From Bacteroidales bacterium (GTDB taxonomy: Bacteria > Bacteroidota > Bacteroidia > Bacteroidales > CAIWKO01): a DNA stretch of 54,022 nt. Positions within the stretch are counted from its first letter, which is position 1, and each line of letters starts with the position of its first letter. Below are positions 25,218 through 33,649 of the stretch, in pieces. The stretch covers positions 1 through 54,022 of the forward strand of contig JALOBU010000018.1 in assembly GCA_023228145.1 (NCBI GenBank). Direction: 5' to 3'. The notes under the pieces were generated by a model. It saw only the letters and a program-made list of their open reading frames with translations. It did no database searches and was not told the origin of the DNA. The translations under genes were made by a program, and so were the position numbers.

Positions 25218-27394
25218 AGCTCAGTTTTATTTATGTGGTTAATGAAGCCGGATAACTCTCTGCCAATTTCGACCAATTCGTTGTTACCTGTATTTCTGCC
25301 CGTGGCATCGTAACCAATATCTTCGGCAATTGCCATGAAAATCGGGTAGTCGTCAAGTGTATTTTGTTTTGCCAGGTAGTATTTTTCGATGAGTTCATCT
25401 TTAAGGATATTTACCTTATCATTGAATGTCGATTGAATACTGGCTTTTTCATCTTTAATCAATACTGCAATGTCTTTTTTAGTTGCATCAGGAAATTCTT
25501 TTTTTGTTTCTTTTTCAAGTTTTTTAATATCATTTTTTTTCTCTTTTTCCCATTTTTCAATTTGTTCGACATACTTATTATCGGTTTTAATCTGCTCTTT
25601 AATTTTGATTTTTTCCAAGCAGATTTTCTCACTTTTTTCAGCACTGTGTTTTCTGAGAAACAGGACGGAAGTCTTGACACCAGCACCTTTTGCCATAAAA
25701 GCAGATTGCGGCATAGAAATAACCGCAACAATCCGGTATAATTCTTCAATCTGTTCCCGAACGTATTGCATACTGCTATTTGTGAGAATGCCATCAGGAA
25801 TAACGATAGCCAAATAAGCGCCAGATGTCAGAAATTTATGACACTGTTCGAGAAAAAGGATTTCGGTGTCCTGGGATTCCCTGACGGTATGTTCTATGGT
25901 TTTTTTAATGTTAAGCCAGTCTGTTTCTTTTGTCCCCAATTTGTACAAACCAAGATAAGCAGCCATGCTTTGTTTAACTTCACTGCCAAAAGGCGGGTTG
26001 GTAATAATGAAGTCGAAAGAATTGTATTTGAACTCAGCATTAGTTTTTTGCAATATTTCATCATCTAACAGGCCGTCTTTTGCAATTACATTAGTGTGAC
26101 CATCATCATGAATGATCATATTCATTTTTGCAATTCTTGCAATCTGTTCATTTACCTCAATACCAAAAAGGTTTTTTTCGGCAAAACCATGCCAGTAATT
26201 GAAATGTTCAAGATTTTGTTTTGGGTTTGTTTTATGTTCCGGAAAATATTCATCTGCCTGTTTCCTTACTTTGCTTAATGCGTGAAGCAGGAATCCGCCA
26301 CTACCACAACTGGAATCGAGAACACGGCTGTTATTGTCAATAGGAAGGGATTCAACAATAAAATTAATAATTGTACGTGGAGTAAAGAATGCGCCAAAAG
26401 CCCCTCTGAAATATGAGCCTGTGAATGTTTCAAACGCTTTGCCTTTACTATCCAAATCGGTTTCGTTAAGATTTATCCTTTGCAAGTATTTCACAACTTC
26501 CCGGACTTCCAAGGGAGAGAGGTTGATATTTTCCTTGAATACTTCGGGGTCTTTTTCTTTACCGACATCATAGAGCTTTTGAATCCTTGAAAATAATTCT
26601 TCAGCGGATTCATTAGAGAAAATCTGAAAATAATAAGGTTCACCATTTGGACGGGGTACAAATTTATTTTGATCGTTTAGTTTGTATTTTTCGTCCCATA
26701 TTTTGCAAAAAATGAGTTTGTCAAATTCATCAAAAGCTCTTGATTCATCACGTTTACCACCCCAAAGGACCTGATGCGCCTGAGTGAATACTTTTACTAA
26801 CTCATTTTCGGTAACAGTTTCTAACTCGAAAAATTTTTGTTTGGAATAACCATCGCCGGGTTCCTGAACATCATTAGTACTTGTCTGGCTTACACCTCCT
26901 TTAACATATTTATAGGGTGCAAGTTTGGATATTCCATATTGAGGAATGTCAGTAATCACAATTCTTTCTGCCGGCCTGACGGTAGGAATTTCGTAATAAC
27001 TATCTTTCAGACCTGATGTTACCCACACAAATTTTGCACCCTCCGATACTGCATAATCACAGCCTTGTTTTTCAGCCTCAGCGAACAGAAATTCAGTTAT
27101 ATCAGATTTTTTGCATTCAACAATAATATGAGGTTTTTTCAATTGTTTATCTTCATATACTATAAGGTCGGCTTCACCGGTCTGAGAGAATTTTTTTACC
27201 GGAACAAATTGTTTTACTTGCTCAACGGGATAATTGTAATGAAAAATCAATGTGAGAAATGTTTCAGCCTGAACTTTCTCTTCGGGGTTGTTCCAATTAC
27301 GCTTAACGTTTTGGTAGACGTAAGTAATGATTTTTTGTTCATCATCGAATTTGATCAGTCCTTTTTGAATACCAGTTTCAATGAGGTTATCCAT
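25214..27394 (-). CDS. Fused nuclease-adenine methyltransferase, BcgI-like RM subunit
   Basis: The 726-residue protein has an HsdR_N-like nuclease domain (~30-160) with D76 in G-E-A-D-L-I-V-Y and E93-C-K95, a complete PD-(D/E)xK triad. An N6-adenine methyltransferase domain follows (~320-570): F-G-A-F-F-T-P-R, motif I V-L-D-S-S-C-G-S-G-G-F-L (358-369) and motif IV N-P-P-F (466-469). Residues ~590-690 form a charged, lysine-rich coiled coil. There is no helicase or translocase domain here, and none is encoded nearby, so cleavage would not follow long-range translocation as in true type I enzymes. The gene begins 4 bp after the XRE regulator's stop and overlaps the S-subunit gene by 4 bp. Confidence 0.85.
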   Translation of the reverse strand: MDNLIETGIQKGLIKFDDEQKIITYVYQNVKRNWNNPEEKVQAETFLTLIFHYNYPVEQVKQFVPVKKFSQTGEADLIVYEDKQLKKPHIIVECKKSDITEFLFAEAEKQGCDYAVSEGAKFVWVTSGLKDSYYEIPTVRPAERIVITDIPQYGISKLAPYKYVKGGVSQTSTNDVQEPGDGYSKQKFFELETVTENELVKVFTQAHQVLWGGKRDESRAFDEFDKLIFCKIWDEKYKLNDQNKFVPRPNGEPYYFQIFSNESAEELFSRIQKLYDVGKEKDPEVFKENINLSPLEVREVVKYLQRINLNETDLDSKGKAFETFTGSYFRGAFGAFFTPRTIINFIVESLPIDNNSRVLDSSCGSGGFLLHALSKVRKQADEYFPEHKTNPKQNLEHFNYWHGFAEKNLFGIEVNEQIARIAKMNMIIHDDGHTNVIAKDGLLDDEILQKTNAEFKYNSFDFIITNPPFGSEVKQSMAAYLGLYKLGTKETDWLNIKKTIEHTVRESQDTEILFLEQCHKFLTSGAYLAIVIPDGILTNSSMQYVREQIEELYRIVAVISMPQSAFMAKGAGVKTSVLFLRKHSAEKSEKICLEKIKIKEQIKTDNKYVEQIEKWEKEKKNDIKKLEKETKKEFPDATKKDIAVLIKDEKASIQSTFNDKVNILKDELIEKYYLAKQNTLDDYPIFMAIAEDIGYDATGRNTGNNELVEIGRELSGFINHINKTEL

Positions 27395-27398
27395 GCTT

Positions 27399-27698
27399 TT
27401 ACTTTTTTACAGAATCATAATTAATTTTCTTTTCAGCTACTTTTAAGGCTTTTTTTGCCATTACTTCATTCTTTAAAACATCGTAAACTTTTTCACCTAA
27501 CCAAAGAGAAAGAAGATCGTCCTGGGATATGTTGAAGAAAGCAGCCATTTTGATTACCTGTTCACGTGAAGCTCTTTTATCACCTTTTTCGAGTTTGCTG
27601 ATAAAAGCAGTGTCGGTTTCGAGGAGGGCAGCAAGCTGCCGCTGCAGGAGATTGCGCTTTAACCTGAGATTTTTGATGTGTTCGCCAAAATGATTCAT
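27399..27698 (-). CDS. XRE-family HTH regulator (controller-like) of the RM operon
   Basis: The 99-residue protein starts M-N-H-F-G-E-H-I-K-N and carries a Cro/C1-type helix-turn-helix (L-Q-R-Q-L-A-A-L-L-E-T-D-T-A-F-I-S-K-L-E-K-G, ~residues 17-38), then a Lys-rich tail. I chose the ATG at 27698, not an upstream in-frame ATG, because the promoter lies at 27729-27759 and a longer N-terminus would be hydrophobic and translated from promoter DNA. Position directly ahead of the methyltransferase-nuclease gene matches restriction-modification controller proteins, which delay nuclease expression in a new host. It probably binds its own promoter. Confidence 0.8.
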   Translation of the reverse strand: MNHFGEHIKNLRLKRNLLQRQLAALLETDTAFISKLEKGDKRASREQVIKMAAFFNISQDDLLSLWLGEKVYDVLKNEVMAKKALKVAEKKINYDSVKK

Positions 27699-27728
27699 AT
27701 TGTTGAATGTTGACTTGTTAAATATGAA

Positions 27729-27759
27729 CAAAAGTATACAAAAAAAAGAAAATATCAAA
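27729..27759 (-). promoter_or_regulatory. Consensus Bacteroidota promoter of the RM operon
   Basis: On the minus strand TTTG (27756-27759), a 19-bp spacer and TACTTTTG (27729-27736) match the phylum's TTTG-N19-TAnnTTTG consensus fully. Transcription would begin about 25 nt upstream of the XRE start codon at 27698. Confidence 0.8.
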
Positions 27760-27769
27760 GTATAAAAAG

Positions 27770-27803
27770 AAAAAACTGCAAACAAAAATGCTTGCAGTTT
27801 TAT
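27770..27803 (-). terminator. Rho-independent terminator of the VirE_N/DUF3987 gene
   Basis: AAAACTGCAA (27772-27781) pairs with TTGCAGTTTT (27792-27801). On the minus strand the stem ends in TTTTTT followed by C-TTTTT. It insulates the mobility genes from the RM promoter. Confidence 0.8.
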
Positions 27804-27820
27804 TAAAGCGAAACTTTAAG

Positions 27821-30049
27821 TTAAACCTTTTTGTAAATACCGTATTGGGGCTGGGAGAGGTACTTACCCATCAGGTCTTTGAGCAATTTGTCAACTGACC
27901 GAACAGAAAGGTTGTAGCGTACTGCCAAATCAACGGCTTCCGCTCTTTTAAATTCAGAAGGCAATGCCTCAAAGAACCTGCGTTTGTTGTCACCAAAACG
28001 AAAAGTATAATTATCGTTTTGCTTCGGAAGGTTTTGATACATAAGCAAAGTGTGTTGCAAATACACACGGACTAAGTTCAGGGCAATGTTAAAATCGGAA
28101 TCGGTACAATAAACTGTTTCTGAGGTGTTTTTCAGTTCAAACTTGCGAAGGGAGGAGAAAATCATACAAATACGAAAAAGAATAAGCCCCAGACGTTTTA
28201 CGACACTGCCCGCATCTTCATCAATAAAGGTTGTAACCTCGCTGAGCATAGCACAGCATGTTTCATTGAGTTTGTCCCATTGCTGTCTTGATAATTCAAC
28301 AACAGTCGGATGATAAGTAAGGAATGAAATCATCTCATGCACCCTGTTCGATAGGTCTTTGAAATGCGCTGTCAGGTTTACCTCACCAGCAAATGGCGAT
28401 ACATCGTGCCATTGTTGAACAACCTTATAAGCGTAGAATAAAAACCTGCTAAACAAACCATCTTCGGGAGAAGAAATAAGCCCTGTAACCTGCCCCGGAG
28501 TGCCAGAAAGAGCAACGGAGAGTTTTGGTTCCTTTACCTCATGGAACTCGTTGTTCGTTTTCTTTGAACTGGAAAGGCGCTCATGATGGAATGCTTTGCG
28601 AAGCATATCGGAATAACTGCCCCATTCCTGTTTAAGCACATTGCCCATGGTGTCCGCTTCGGTTTCGCAGATAATACCAGATTCGTTGTTTTGCTTCAGG
28701 TGTGAAAGTATTTTGGCATAACTTGAATTAGCCGGTATATATAGCACACGGAAAAGCGGCTGTTCCGGCGCATCCCCCGATGGTTCGCCTTTCTTACGGC
28801 CATACATATTTGCTTTATACTCGTTCATTTCAGTTTTATACCTCTGCAATTCTTCGTTGCTTTCCTGAATGAGCTGATCATGGTAAGCGTCACCAAGGCA
28901 TTTAGCAAATTTTAAAGCGCCTTTGCCACTGGCTGCAGGAGCTATTATAAAGGAAAAGAGGTTAGGGTAAACTACCTGTTGGTAATAAACGCCACTAACC
29001 TGAGGCAAACAACCGCTAAGAATAGCTAATGCACCTGTAAGAAAAACATCACGTTCTCTGAGGTCCTTAAATGCTAAAGAACCAGATTTTAATAAATCAG
29101 GCAGTAAGGTATAAACAGCATCAGGTACAAACTCAGTGTTTTTCAGGTAATCTTCTTCCGGACAGTCATTCAAGGTATTAGAAAAATATACAGGGGTTTG
29201 TACTTTTGCAGAGTTAGCAAACTTTGCAAAGTCAGCAGAATGATTGTTGTAGGCGCTTTTAACGGATGCCCTGATTTCATGTTCGGACAAGTCGAAGTTT
29301 GCAATGATCAAGTCCAAAGCGACATCTTCAGGAATACCTTTACGGTTGCAATTAGATGCCAGCAGATAAATGAAGTTGTTCCGGTTGCCATCAATGTATT
29401 GTGATTTTTGCTCTGTAAAACTGATGCAGTCAGAAAACAGTGCCTGGTAATCAGGAGTGGTGGTTACAGGCGAAGACCGGGCAACAGGAGGAGTGGAGTC
29501 GGGCTTAATGAAAAGTCGTTTGTAGCTTTCATTGATATAAGTATCCGGGTCGTAAGAAACAAAACACAAACGTGTTATGTCTTTGCATTTGGGATCACAA
29601 GGAAAGCCCGTGTTGGATTCGTAATATGAAATGGCCTGTTTGTAAGCCATTTCATGCTGATCTGGTTCGGTATTCACCTCAAGCAATGCTTTTATGCCAT
29701 TACCACCAGGGCTACGGAAACAAGCAATGGTTTGAGGGATAGCTGAAATCTTTTGAAAAGCCATGTCGTAACGGGATGGATCAATCTTGTCGAAATCGAG
29801 GCAAAGTATTTGGCTGTACTCAACAAGAGATTCAGCTTTGCGGGAATTCTTAAAAGTCCCTGAAGCAGTAAAAGCAGGAAGCTGCTTTTTCAGAAGGTCT
29901 GCGTTCTCCTTGTCATTATCGGCAATAAGGCCTCTGATTTGCTCAATTTCCTGCTTGTATTTATCGGATTTGATGTCATAGATTAGATGAATAATCCTTT
30001 TGTTTTCAACCGGCAGGGACATATTTTTGAAAATAGTTGCTTCTGGCAT
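27821..30049 (-). CDS. VirE_N (BT4734-like) plus DUF3987 mobile-element replication protein
   Basis: The 742-residue protein has a primase-like BT4734/VirE_N domain (~20-185) with L-C-L-D-F-D-K, F-R-S-P-G-G-N-G-I-K-A-L and D-I-T-R-L-C-F-V-S-Y-D-P-D. A DUF3987 RecA-like ATPase domain (~310-680) follows, in which A-P-A-A-S-G-K-G-A-L is a Walker A-type loop. Bacteroidota integrative elements commonly carry this pair together with HTH proteins and an integrase. It is presumed to prime or unwind element DNA during excision and replication, although biochemical proof is lacking. The last ~70 residues look like a DNA-binding winged helix (V-D-L-A-V-R-Y-N-L-S-V-R-S-V-D-K-L-L). It is encoded downstream of two small HTH genes. 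Confidence 0.75.
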   Translation of the reverse strand: MPEATIFKNMSLPVENKRIIHLIYDIKSDKYKQEIEQIRGLIADNDKENADLLKKQLPAFTASGTFKNSRKAESLVEYSQILCLDFDKIDPSRYDMAFQKISAIPQTIACFRSPGGNGIKALLEVNTEPDQHEMAYKQAISYYESNTGFPCDPKCKDITRLCFVSYDPDTYINESYKRLFIKPDSTPPVARSSPVTTTPDYQALFSDCISFTEQKSQYIDGNRNNFIYLLASNCNRKGIPEDVALDLIIANFDLSEHEIRASVKSAYNNHSADFAKFANSAKVQTPVYFSNTLNDCPEEDYLKNTEFVPDAVYTLLPDLLKSGSLAFKDLRERDVFLTGALAILSGCLPQVSGVYYQQVVYPNLFSFIIAPAASGKGALKFAKCLGDAYHDQLIQESNEELQRYKTEMNEYKANMYGRKKGEPSGDAPEQPLFRVLYIPANSSYAKILSHLKQNNESGIICETEADTMGNVLKQEWGSYSDMLRKAFHHERLSSSKKTNNEFHEVKEPKLSVALSGTPGQVTGLISSPEDGLFSRFLFYAYKVVQQWHDVSPFAGEVNLTAHFKDLSNRVHEMISFLTYHPTVVELSRQQWDKLNETCCAMLSEVTTFIDEDAGSVVKRLGLILFRICMIFSSLRKFELKNTSETVYCTDSDFNIALNLVRVYLQHTLLMYQNLPKQNDNYTFRFGDNKRRFFEALPSEFKRAEAVDLAVRYNLSVRSVDKLLKDLMGKYLSQPQYGIYKKV

Positions 30050-30078
30050 AATACAGTTGTTATGTAGTTAGACAAAAA

Positions 30079-30357
30079 TTAATGGGTAGAAGCTATGAAA
30101 TGCTTATCGAGTAAATTGAGTATGTCGGATAAGCGATAGTAAATCTTATTGCCGACCTGAGAAAACCCAATAATTTTGTCGATACGCCATTGTAAAGCTG
30201 TTCGCTTGCTTATGTTCATGATCTGAATGAACTCCTGGTTGTCGAAAAAAACCTGATCGGGATTATTCCGCTGTTTTTTTTCGAGGCGGTCAAGCATCAA
30301 GTCGAGCCGTTCCCTGATGTTATCAAGGGATTCGCGGCAATGATGGCAATGTTCCAT
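30079..30357 (-). CDS. Small HTH protein, excisionase-like
   Basis: The 92-residue protein has an N-terminal charged helix (with the short C-H-H-C and R-E-R-L-D-L-M-L-D-R-L segments) and a C-terminal MerR-like HTH of the HTH_17 kind: I-M-N-I-S-K-R-T-A-L-Q-W-R-I-D-K-I-I-G-F and a wing V-G-N-K-I-Y-Y-R. Such proteins act as recombination directionality factors or regulators in Bacteroidota integrative elements. It starts 2 bp after the next HTH gene's stop and precedes the VirE_N/DUF3987 gene. Confidence 0.7.
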   Translation of the reverse strand: MEHCHHCRESLDNIRERLDLMLDRLEKKQRNNPDQVFFDNQEFIQIMNISKRTALQWRIDKIIGFSQVGNKIYYRLSDILNLLDKHFIASTH

Positions 30358-30359
30358 GA

Positions 30360-30653
30360 TTACCTCCTTTTGTTGTTAATGATATATTCCGTTGCCTGTT
30401 GCTCGATCTCATCCGTGGTAGTCTGCCGATTGCGTTGCAGCCAATTGTCCAGTTCACACCGGTTGAAATAAAGCCGTTTACCCTGCGGACAGAAATGAGG
30501 AATCTGTTTTGCACTGGTAAGCTTGTACAAGTGGCTTTCACTAATGTCGAGGTACTGACAAGCCTCATGAAAATTCAGTACTTCCTTTTTGAGCAAATTC
30601 TGCTCGGTAATGAGTGCTTTCAACTCATTAAGCTGTTTTAAAATTTCGTCCAT
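30360..30653 (-). CDS. HTH_17-type DNA-binding protein, excisionase-like
   Basis: The 97-residue protein begins M-D-E-I-L-K-Q-L at the ATG at 30653; a longer form from 30695 would add only a hydrophobic stretch and is less likely. A helical N-terminus (~1-28) precedes a classical excisionase-type winged helix: L-N-F-H-E-A-C-Q-Y-L-D-I-S-E-S-H-L-Y-K-L-T and I-P-H-F-C-P-Q-G-K-R-L-Y-F-N-R-C-E-L-D-N-W-L. It is a good candidate for the directionality factor working with the integrase. The upstream gap (30654-30853) holds a small dyad, TCATCGA-TTG-TCGATGA. Confidence 0.75.
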   Translation of the reverse strand: MDEILKQLNELKALITEQNLLKKEVLNFHEACQYLDISESHLYKLTSAKQIPHFCPQGKRLYFNRCELDNWLQRNRQTTTDEIEQQATEYIINNKRR

Positions 30654-30853
30654 TTGACTAAATATTAAAAATTTAAAAAATGGACTTCTGCGCAAAAGTC
30701 ATCATCGATTGTCGATGACATGACAAAGTTCGGAACAAAGGAAAGGAGAGGGAAAAAACGGTATTTTGCGGGCTTGTGTAACTAATAGAAAAATAAGCAC
30801 TTGTGAATACAAGGCGGTATTTTCAAAAGGTATTATAAAGACAAAATACCGTA

Positions 30854-31963
30854 TTAACGGCAGGCAGGTAAATTATCGAGCCAGATATAGGAATCGGATA
30901 CAGCTTTTGCGATCGCAGGAGTGCATTTACGGAACTGTTGTGATGTGTCAACTTTGTATCTATGATCAAGGTATTGCCTGTAATCAGCAGCCCTGAATTT
31001 ACTTTGATGCTTATAGTTTTTTTCTCTGAAATATTTCTTAGAAATCAGGATTTTGAAAATAGCGGCCAGTTCTTTTTTCTTATTGTGTTTATTGGTAAAG
31101 TTGTAATCAATATCAATGAAATCATTCAGGTATAAATCTTCTTCGAGTTTGGAAAAAAGTTCAGGGTTAATAATATCTTCATAAGACAGCTTTCCTTTGT
31201 AACCTGAACGAAAATCAGCTTTATTAGGAACAAAGGCAGGTTTTTCAATTTTCTTATCATCATTAACAGAAACAGGGGTAAGGGATTTTTTCTTTTTTGA
31301 AGAAAGAAATTGAGCAATTGTATGAGCAGGATTATCTTGAATACTTTTTTCAACATCATAGTCTTTAAAAATGAAAGTGATAATTTCGTTTTCAGTTAAT
31401 GCCTCATTACCGATAAATGCGGGATAAACATTCTTTATTTCTGTGTATAAACGAAAGAGAGAAATTTTCATAGCATTATGCACATATATGCTGAGCTTGT
31501 CGTGATATTTTTTTTGACCAAGCTGTTCGATAGTGTAAGCAAGGTTGTTTAGTAAACTGACAACTTGAAATTCTGAATCAATAGGGGTTTTGCAATTCGA
31601 TACATTTGTTGCAATAGCTGCCCGAATACGAATACACTCGTTATTGAAGAGGTAAAAATAAAATTCTGATGCCTTGCTGAAAAAGTCAGTAATCACAAGC
31701 TCATTGTAATCGGATTGCAGGTCTGCAAACTTTGCAAGGTTTGCAATTCTTTCTTTATTGGGCAGATGATCTATCTTTAAGATTACAGCGTATTCTTTCA
31801 AAGAGCCCAATAATGCTTTGAAGAACTTTTCAGGATTGTCCTTGTTTGCCCTGACCTGATTATTGAGGATGTCGCGGAACTTTGTTTCAGATGAGTTTTC
31901 AGGCAGCCAGGGGGCTAATTCACCAAAAAGGATGTTATCGAAAATAATTGGTTTTACTATCAT
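30854..31963 (-). CDS. Uncharacterised protein between integrase and excisionase genes
   Basis: I do not recognise a domain with confidence in this 369-residue protein. It is soluble, mostly helical, and rich in Lys/Asn/Phe. A central low-complexity Lys-rich linker (S-S-K-K-K-K-S-L, then K-K-I-E-K-P) splits it into an N-terminal (~1-220) and a C-terminal part (~265-369). The C-terminal part includes N-D-F-I-D-I-D-Y-N-F-T-N-K-H-N-K-K-K-E-L and F-R-A-A-D-Y-R-Q-Y-L. It overlaps the integrase gene by 4 bp, so it is translationally coupled to it. Proteins in this position in other Bacteroidota elements (RteC- or DUF6617-like) are thought to regulate excision, which is my tentative guess. Confidence 0.5.
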   Translation of the reverse strand: MIVKPIIFDNILFGELAPWLPENSSETKFRDILNNQVRANKDNPEKFFKALLGSLKEYAVILKIDHLPNKERIANLAKFADLQSDYNELVITDFFSKASEFYFYLFNNECIRIRAAIATNVSNCKTPIDSEFQVVSLLNNLAYTIEQLGQKKYHDKLSIYVHNAMKISLFRLYTEIKNVYPAFIGNEALTENEIITFIFKDYDVEKSIQDNPAHTIAQFLSSKKKKSLTPVSVNDDKKIEKPAFVPNKADFRSGYKGKLSYEDIINPELFSKLEEDLYLNDFIDIDYNFTNKHNKKKELAAIFKILISKKYFREKNYKHQSKFRAADYRQYLDHRYKVDTSQQFRKCTPAIAKAVSDSYIWLDNLPACR

Positions 31964-33066
31964 AAATCAAGTTTTATACGGTTTGCTGCTTCTTTTTTCT
32001 TTTCATCAATGACTTTGGCATAAATCTGAGTTGTTTTAATGTCCTTATGGCCTAAAAGCTTTGAAACGGTATATATATCGGTGCCCAAAGTTAATTGTAA
32101 AGTTGCATAGGTATGACGGGCGCAGTGGAAAGTTATACTTTTTGTTATACCTGCCTTCATTACCCATTGTTGTAACCTCAGATTATGCCATGCACTGTAT
32201 TTCAAACCAACAAAAACACGGTCGGTAGCTTTGCCACGAGTACCTAAAAAATCGGCTGCCTGTTCAGAAATAGGCAGGGTTTCGGCGCCTTTAGTTTTCT
32301 TTTGTACAAAACGGATATAATTACCGATTTCATTTGAATGCTGCACCTCAGACCAAGTCAATTTTTCGACATCAGAAAACCTTAGCCCGGTCATGGCGCT
32401 GAACAGAAAAGCTTTTTTCAGAATAGGAATTTCGCAATCAACTTTTACAAGGGCCTGCAGTTCTTCCAGTGTCAGAAATTCACGTTCCGGTTCACCGGGC
32501 TTAATACCATCGGTGCTATCGGCAGGGTTTTGCTGAATGATTCCTTCTTTGTATGCTTCTCTCAATGCTGCACGCACTTTATTATAATATGATGATGCAG
32601 AGTTTTGAGAAAGATTTTGCTTGGCAGGCGTGAGCGCTTCTTTCTGCAGGTATTCTTTGAAATCTTCAAGCCATCGTTTGTTGATCTGGGCAAAAGTAAC
32701 TTCAAAAGTTACGAATTTTTTCAAGTGTTTTAATGTGCTGTCCCAGTTGCCATAGTTACCGGAACTGTCTTTCCTTTTCTCAGTAAGATACTCGAAGTAC
32801 CTAAGGAAACTGCTTTTCATCTTGCTCTGATCCTGAAAACCAAAGATTCCATTTTTTAATTCCAAATGTCTTTTAGAGCGAATGGATTCTGCTAATTCCA
32901 GGATTTTTTTATTCTCATCCCGGACTGTTTTTGGTAATCTGCCGGTTTGAGGTTCAGGAACAAGATAAAGTTGCAGATATTCATATTTGCGTCTACCCTG
33001 ATGATAGTAGTCAAGGTATAAGCTGATCTTGTTTCCTTTCTGACGTTGCCTTAATGTTACTTGCAT
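31960..33066 (-). CDS. Tyrosine recombinase (site-specific integrase)
   Basis: The 368-residue enzyme has an N-terminal arm-binding domain (~1-70, the three-stranded pattern around L-Y-L-D-Y-Y-H-Q-G-R-R-K-Y-E-Y-L), a SAM-like core-binding domain (~85-185) and a catalytic domain. The catalytic residues are in place: R229 in T-G-L-R-F-S-D, a Lys in the beta-hairpin (~257-259), H314-x-x-R317 in H-C-A-R-H-T-Y-A, H340 in L-L-G-H-K-D and the nucleophile Y349 in T-Q-I-Y-A-K-V. It would recombine the 14-bp att core in the mnmE 3' end. The nearby GGGCAAC repeats are likely arm sites. It lies between an HTH gene and the gene it overlaps. Confidence 0.92.
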   Translation of the reverse strand: MQVTLRQRQKGNKISLYLDYYHQGRRKYEYLQLYLVPEPQTGRLPKTVRDENKKILELAESIRSKRHLELKNGIFGFQDQSKMKSSFLRYFEYLTEKRKDSSGNYGNWDSTLKHLKKFVTFEVTFAQINKRWLEDFKEYLQKEALTPAKQNLSQNSASSYYNKVRAALREAYKEGIIQQNPADSTDGIKPGEPEREFLTLEELQALVKVDCEIPILKKAFLFSAMTGLRFSDVEKLTWSEVQHSNEIGNYIRFVQKKTKGAETLPISEQAADFLGTRGKATDRVFVGLKYSAWHNLRLQQWVMKAGITKSITFHCARHTYATLQLTLGTDIYTVSKLLGHKDIKTTQIYAKVIDEKKKEAANRIKLDL

Positions 33067-33074
33067 AATGGTTG

Positions 33075-33431
33075 TTATATGAATAAATTGTCAATTGCTT
33101 TCCGAGGTACGATAGTTCTGCTTCCAAGTTTGGCGGCTTTCAGGGTTCCTTTAGAAATCATTCTTTGGATGGTTCTTCTGCTTGCACCTAACAGGGTTGC
33201 AGTTTCATTCAGACTAAGAAATTCTTTTTTCTGAACAGAACTATCGAATTTCATTTCTTCGGGTTTGCTCAGAGAAGGTTGTATGGCGGATTGTATTTTT
33301 TCTTCACGTTTTAGTTTTTTGTAATGCCTGCTGTTGCACACATGGCCACAATACCTAGTATAAAGGGTTTTGGCTTCAAATTCTTTACCGCAGTACTCGC
33401 AATTTTTTTTAAAAGAAAGGTTGCTACTCAT
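33075..33431 (-). CDS. Zinc-ribbon plus excisionase-type HTH protein
   Basis: The 118-residue protein has an N-terminal zinc ribbon (C-E-Y-C-G-K-E-F then Y-C-G-H-V-C-N, ~residues 12-32) resembling zinc fingers of mobile-element regulators. A linker follows, then a C-terminal excisionase-family winged helix (L-N-E-T-A-T-L-L-G-A-S-R-R-T-I-Q-R-M-I-S, then L-G-S-R-T-I-V-P-R). It is the gene nearest the right att site, 8 bp upstream of the integrase gene, and could control integrase expression or bind the end. It is the third HTH protein in the mobility core. Confidence 0.72.
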   Translation of the reverse strand: MSSNLSFKKNCEYCGKEFEAKTLYTRYCGHVCNSRHYKKLKREEKIQSAIQPSLSKPEEMKFDSSVQKKEFLSLNETATLLGASRRTIQRMISKGTLKAAKLGSRTIVPRKAIDNLFI

Positions 33432-33504
33432 ATATGCCTATTTATGTCTATAGTTGCCTGTATGTGACTATATGTGTCAGAATGTGACATCATCTCGCCT
33501 TTAT

Positions 33505-33581
33505 GTTGCCCGGAAACAAGGGCAACAGATTTGGGCAACAAATCAGCAACAAATTTAACTAAAAAAGAGGGGTTGGGCAAC
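33505..33581. repeat. GGGCAAC heptamers at the right end, probable integrase arm sites
   Basis: GGGCAAC occurs at 33520-33526, 33533-33539 and 33575-33581 on the plus strand, with an inverted copy at 33505-33511. The same heptamer appears three times inside the left end. The 33432-33649 gap otherwise has short TATGTG-type repeats and no gene. Confidence 0.55.
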
Positions 33582-33649
33582 AAAAAAGAGAAAAAGATAT
33601 TAACAGAATGTAAACAATAACAGACTGTTAGAAAATAAAAGAAGGAAAA

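Noticed and set aside
27699..27785. N-terminal extension of the XRE regulator
   Set aside because: It would be translated from promoter DNA and is hydrophobic, unlike XRE proteins.
30654..30695. Upstream start of the HTH_17 protein
   Set aside because: The extra 14 residues are unlike the family and precede a natural M-D-E-I start.
33432..33649. tRNA gene as the integration target
   Set aside because: No cloverleaf is visible, and the duplicated core is instead the coding end of mnmE.
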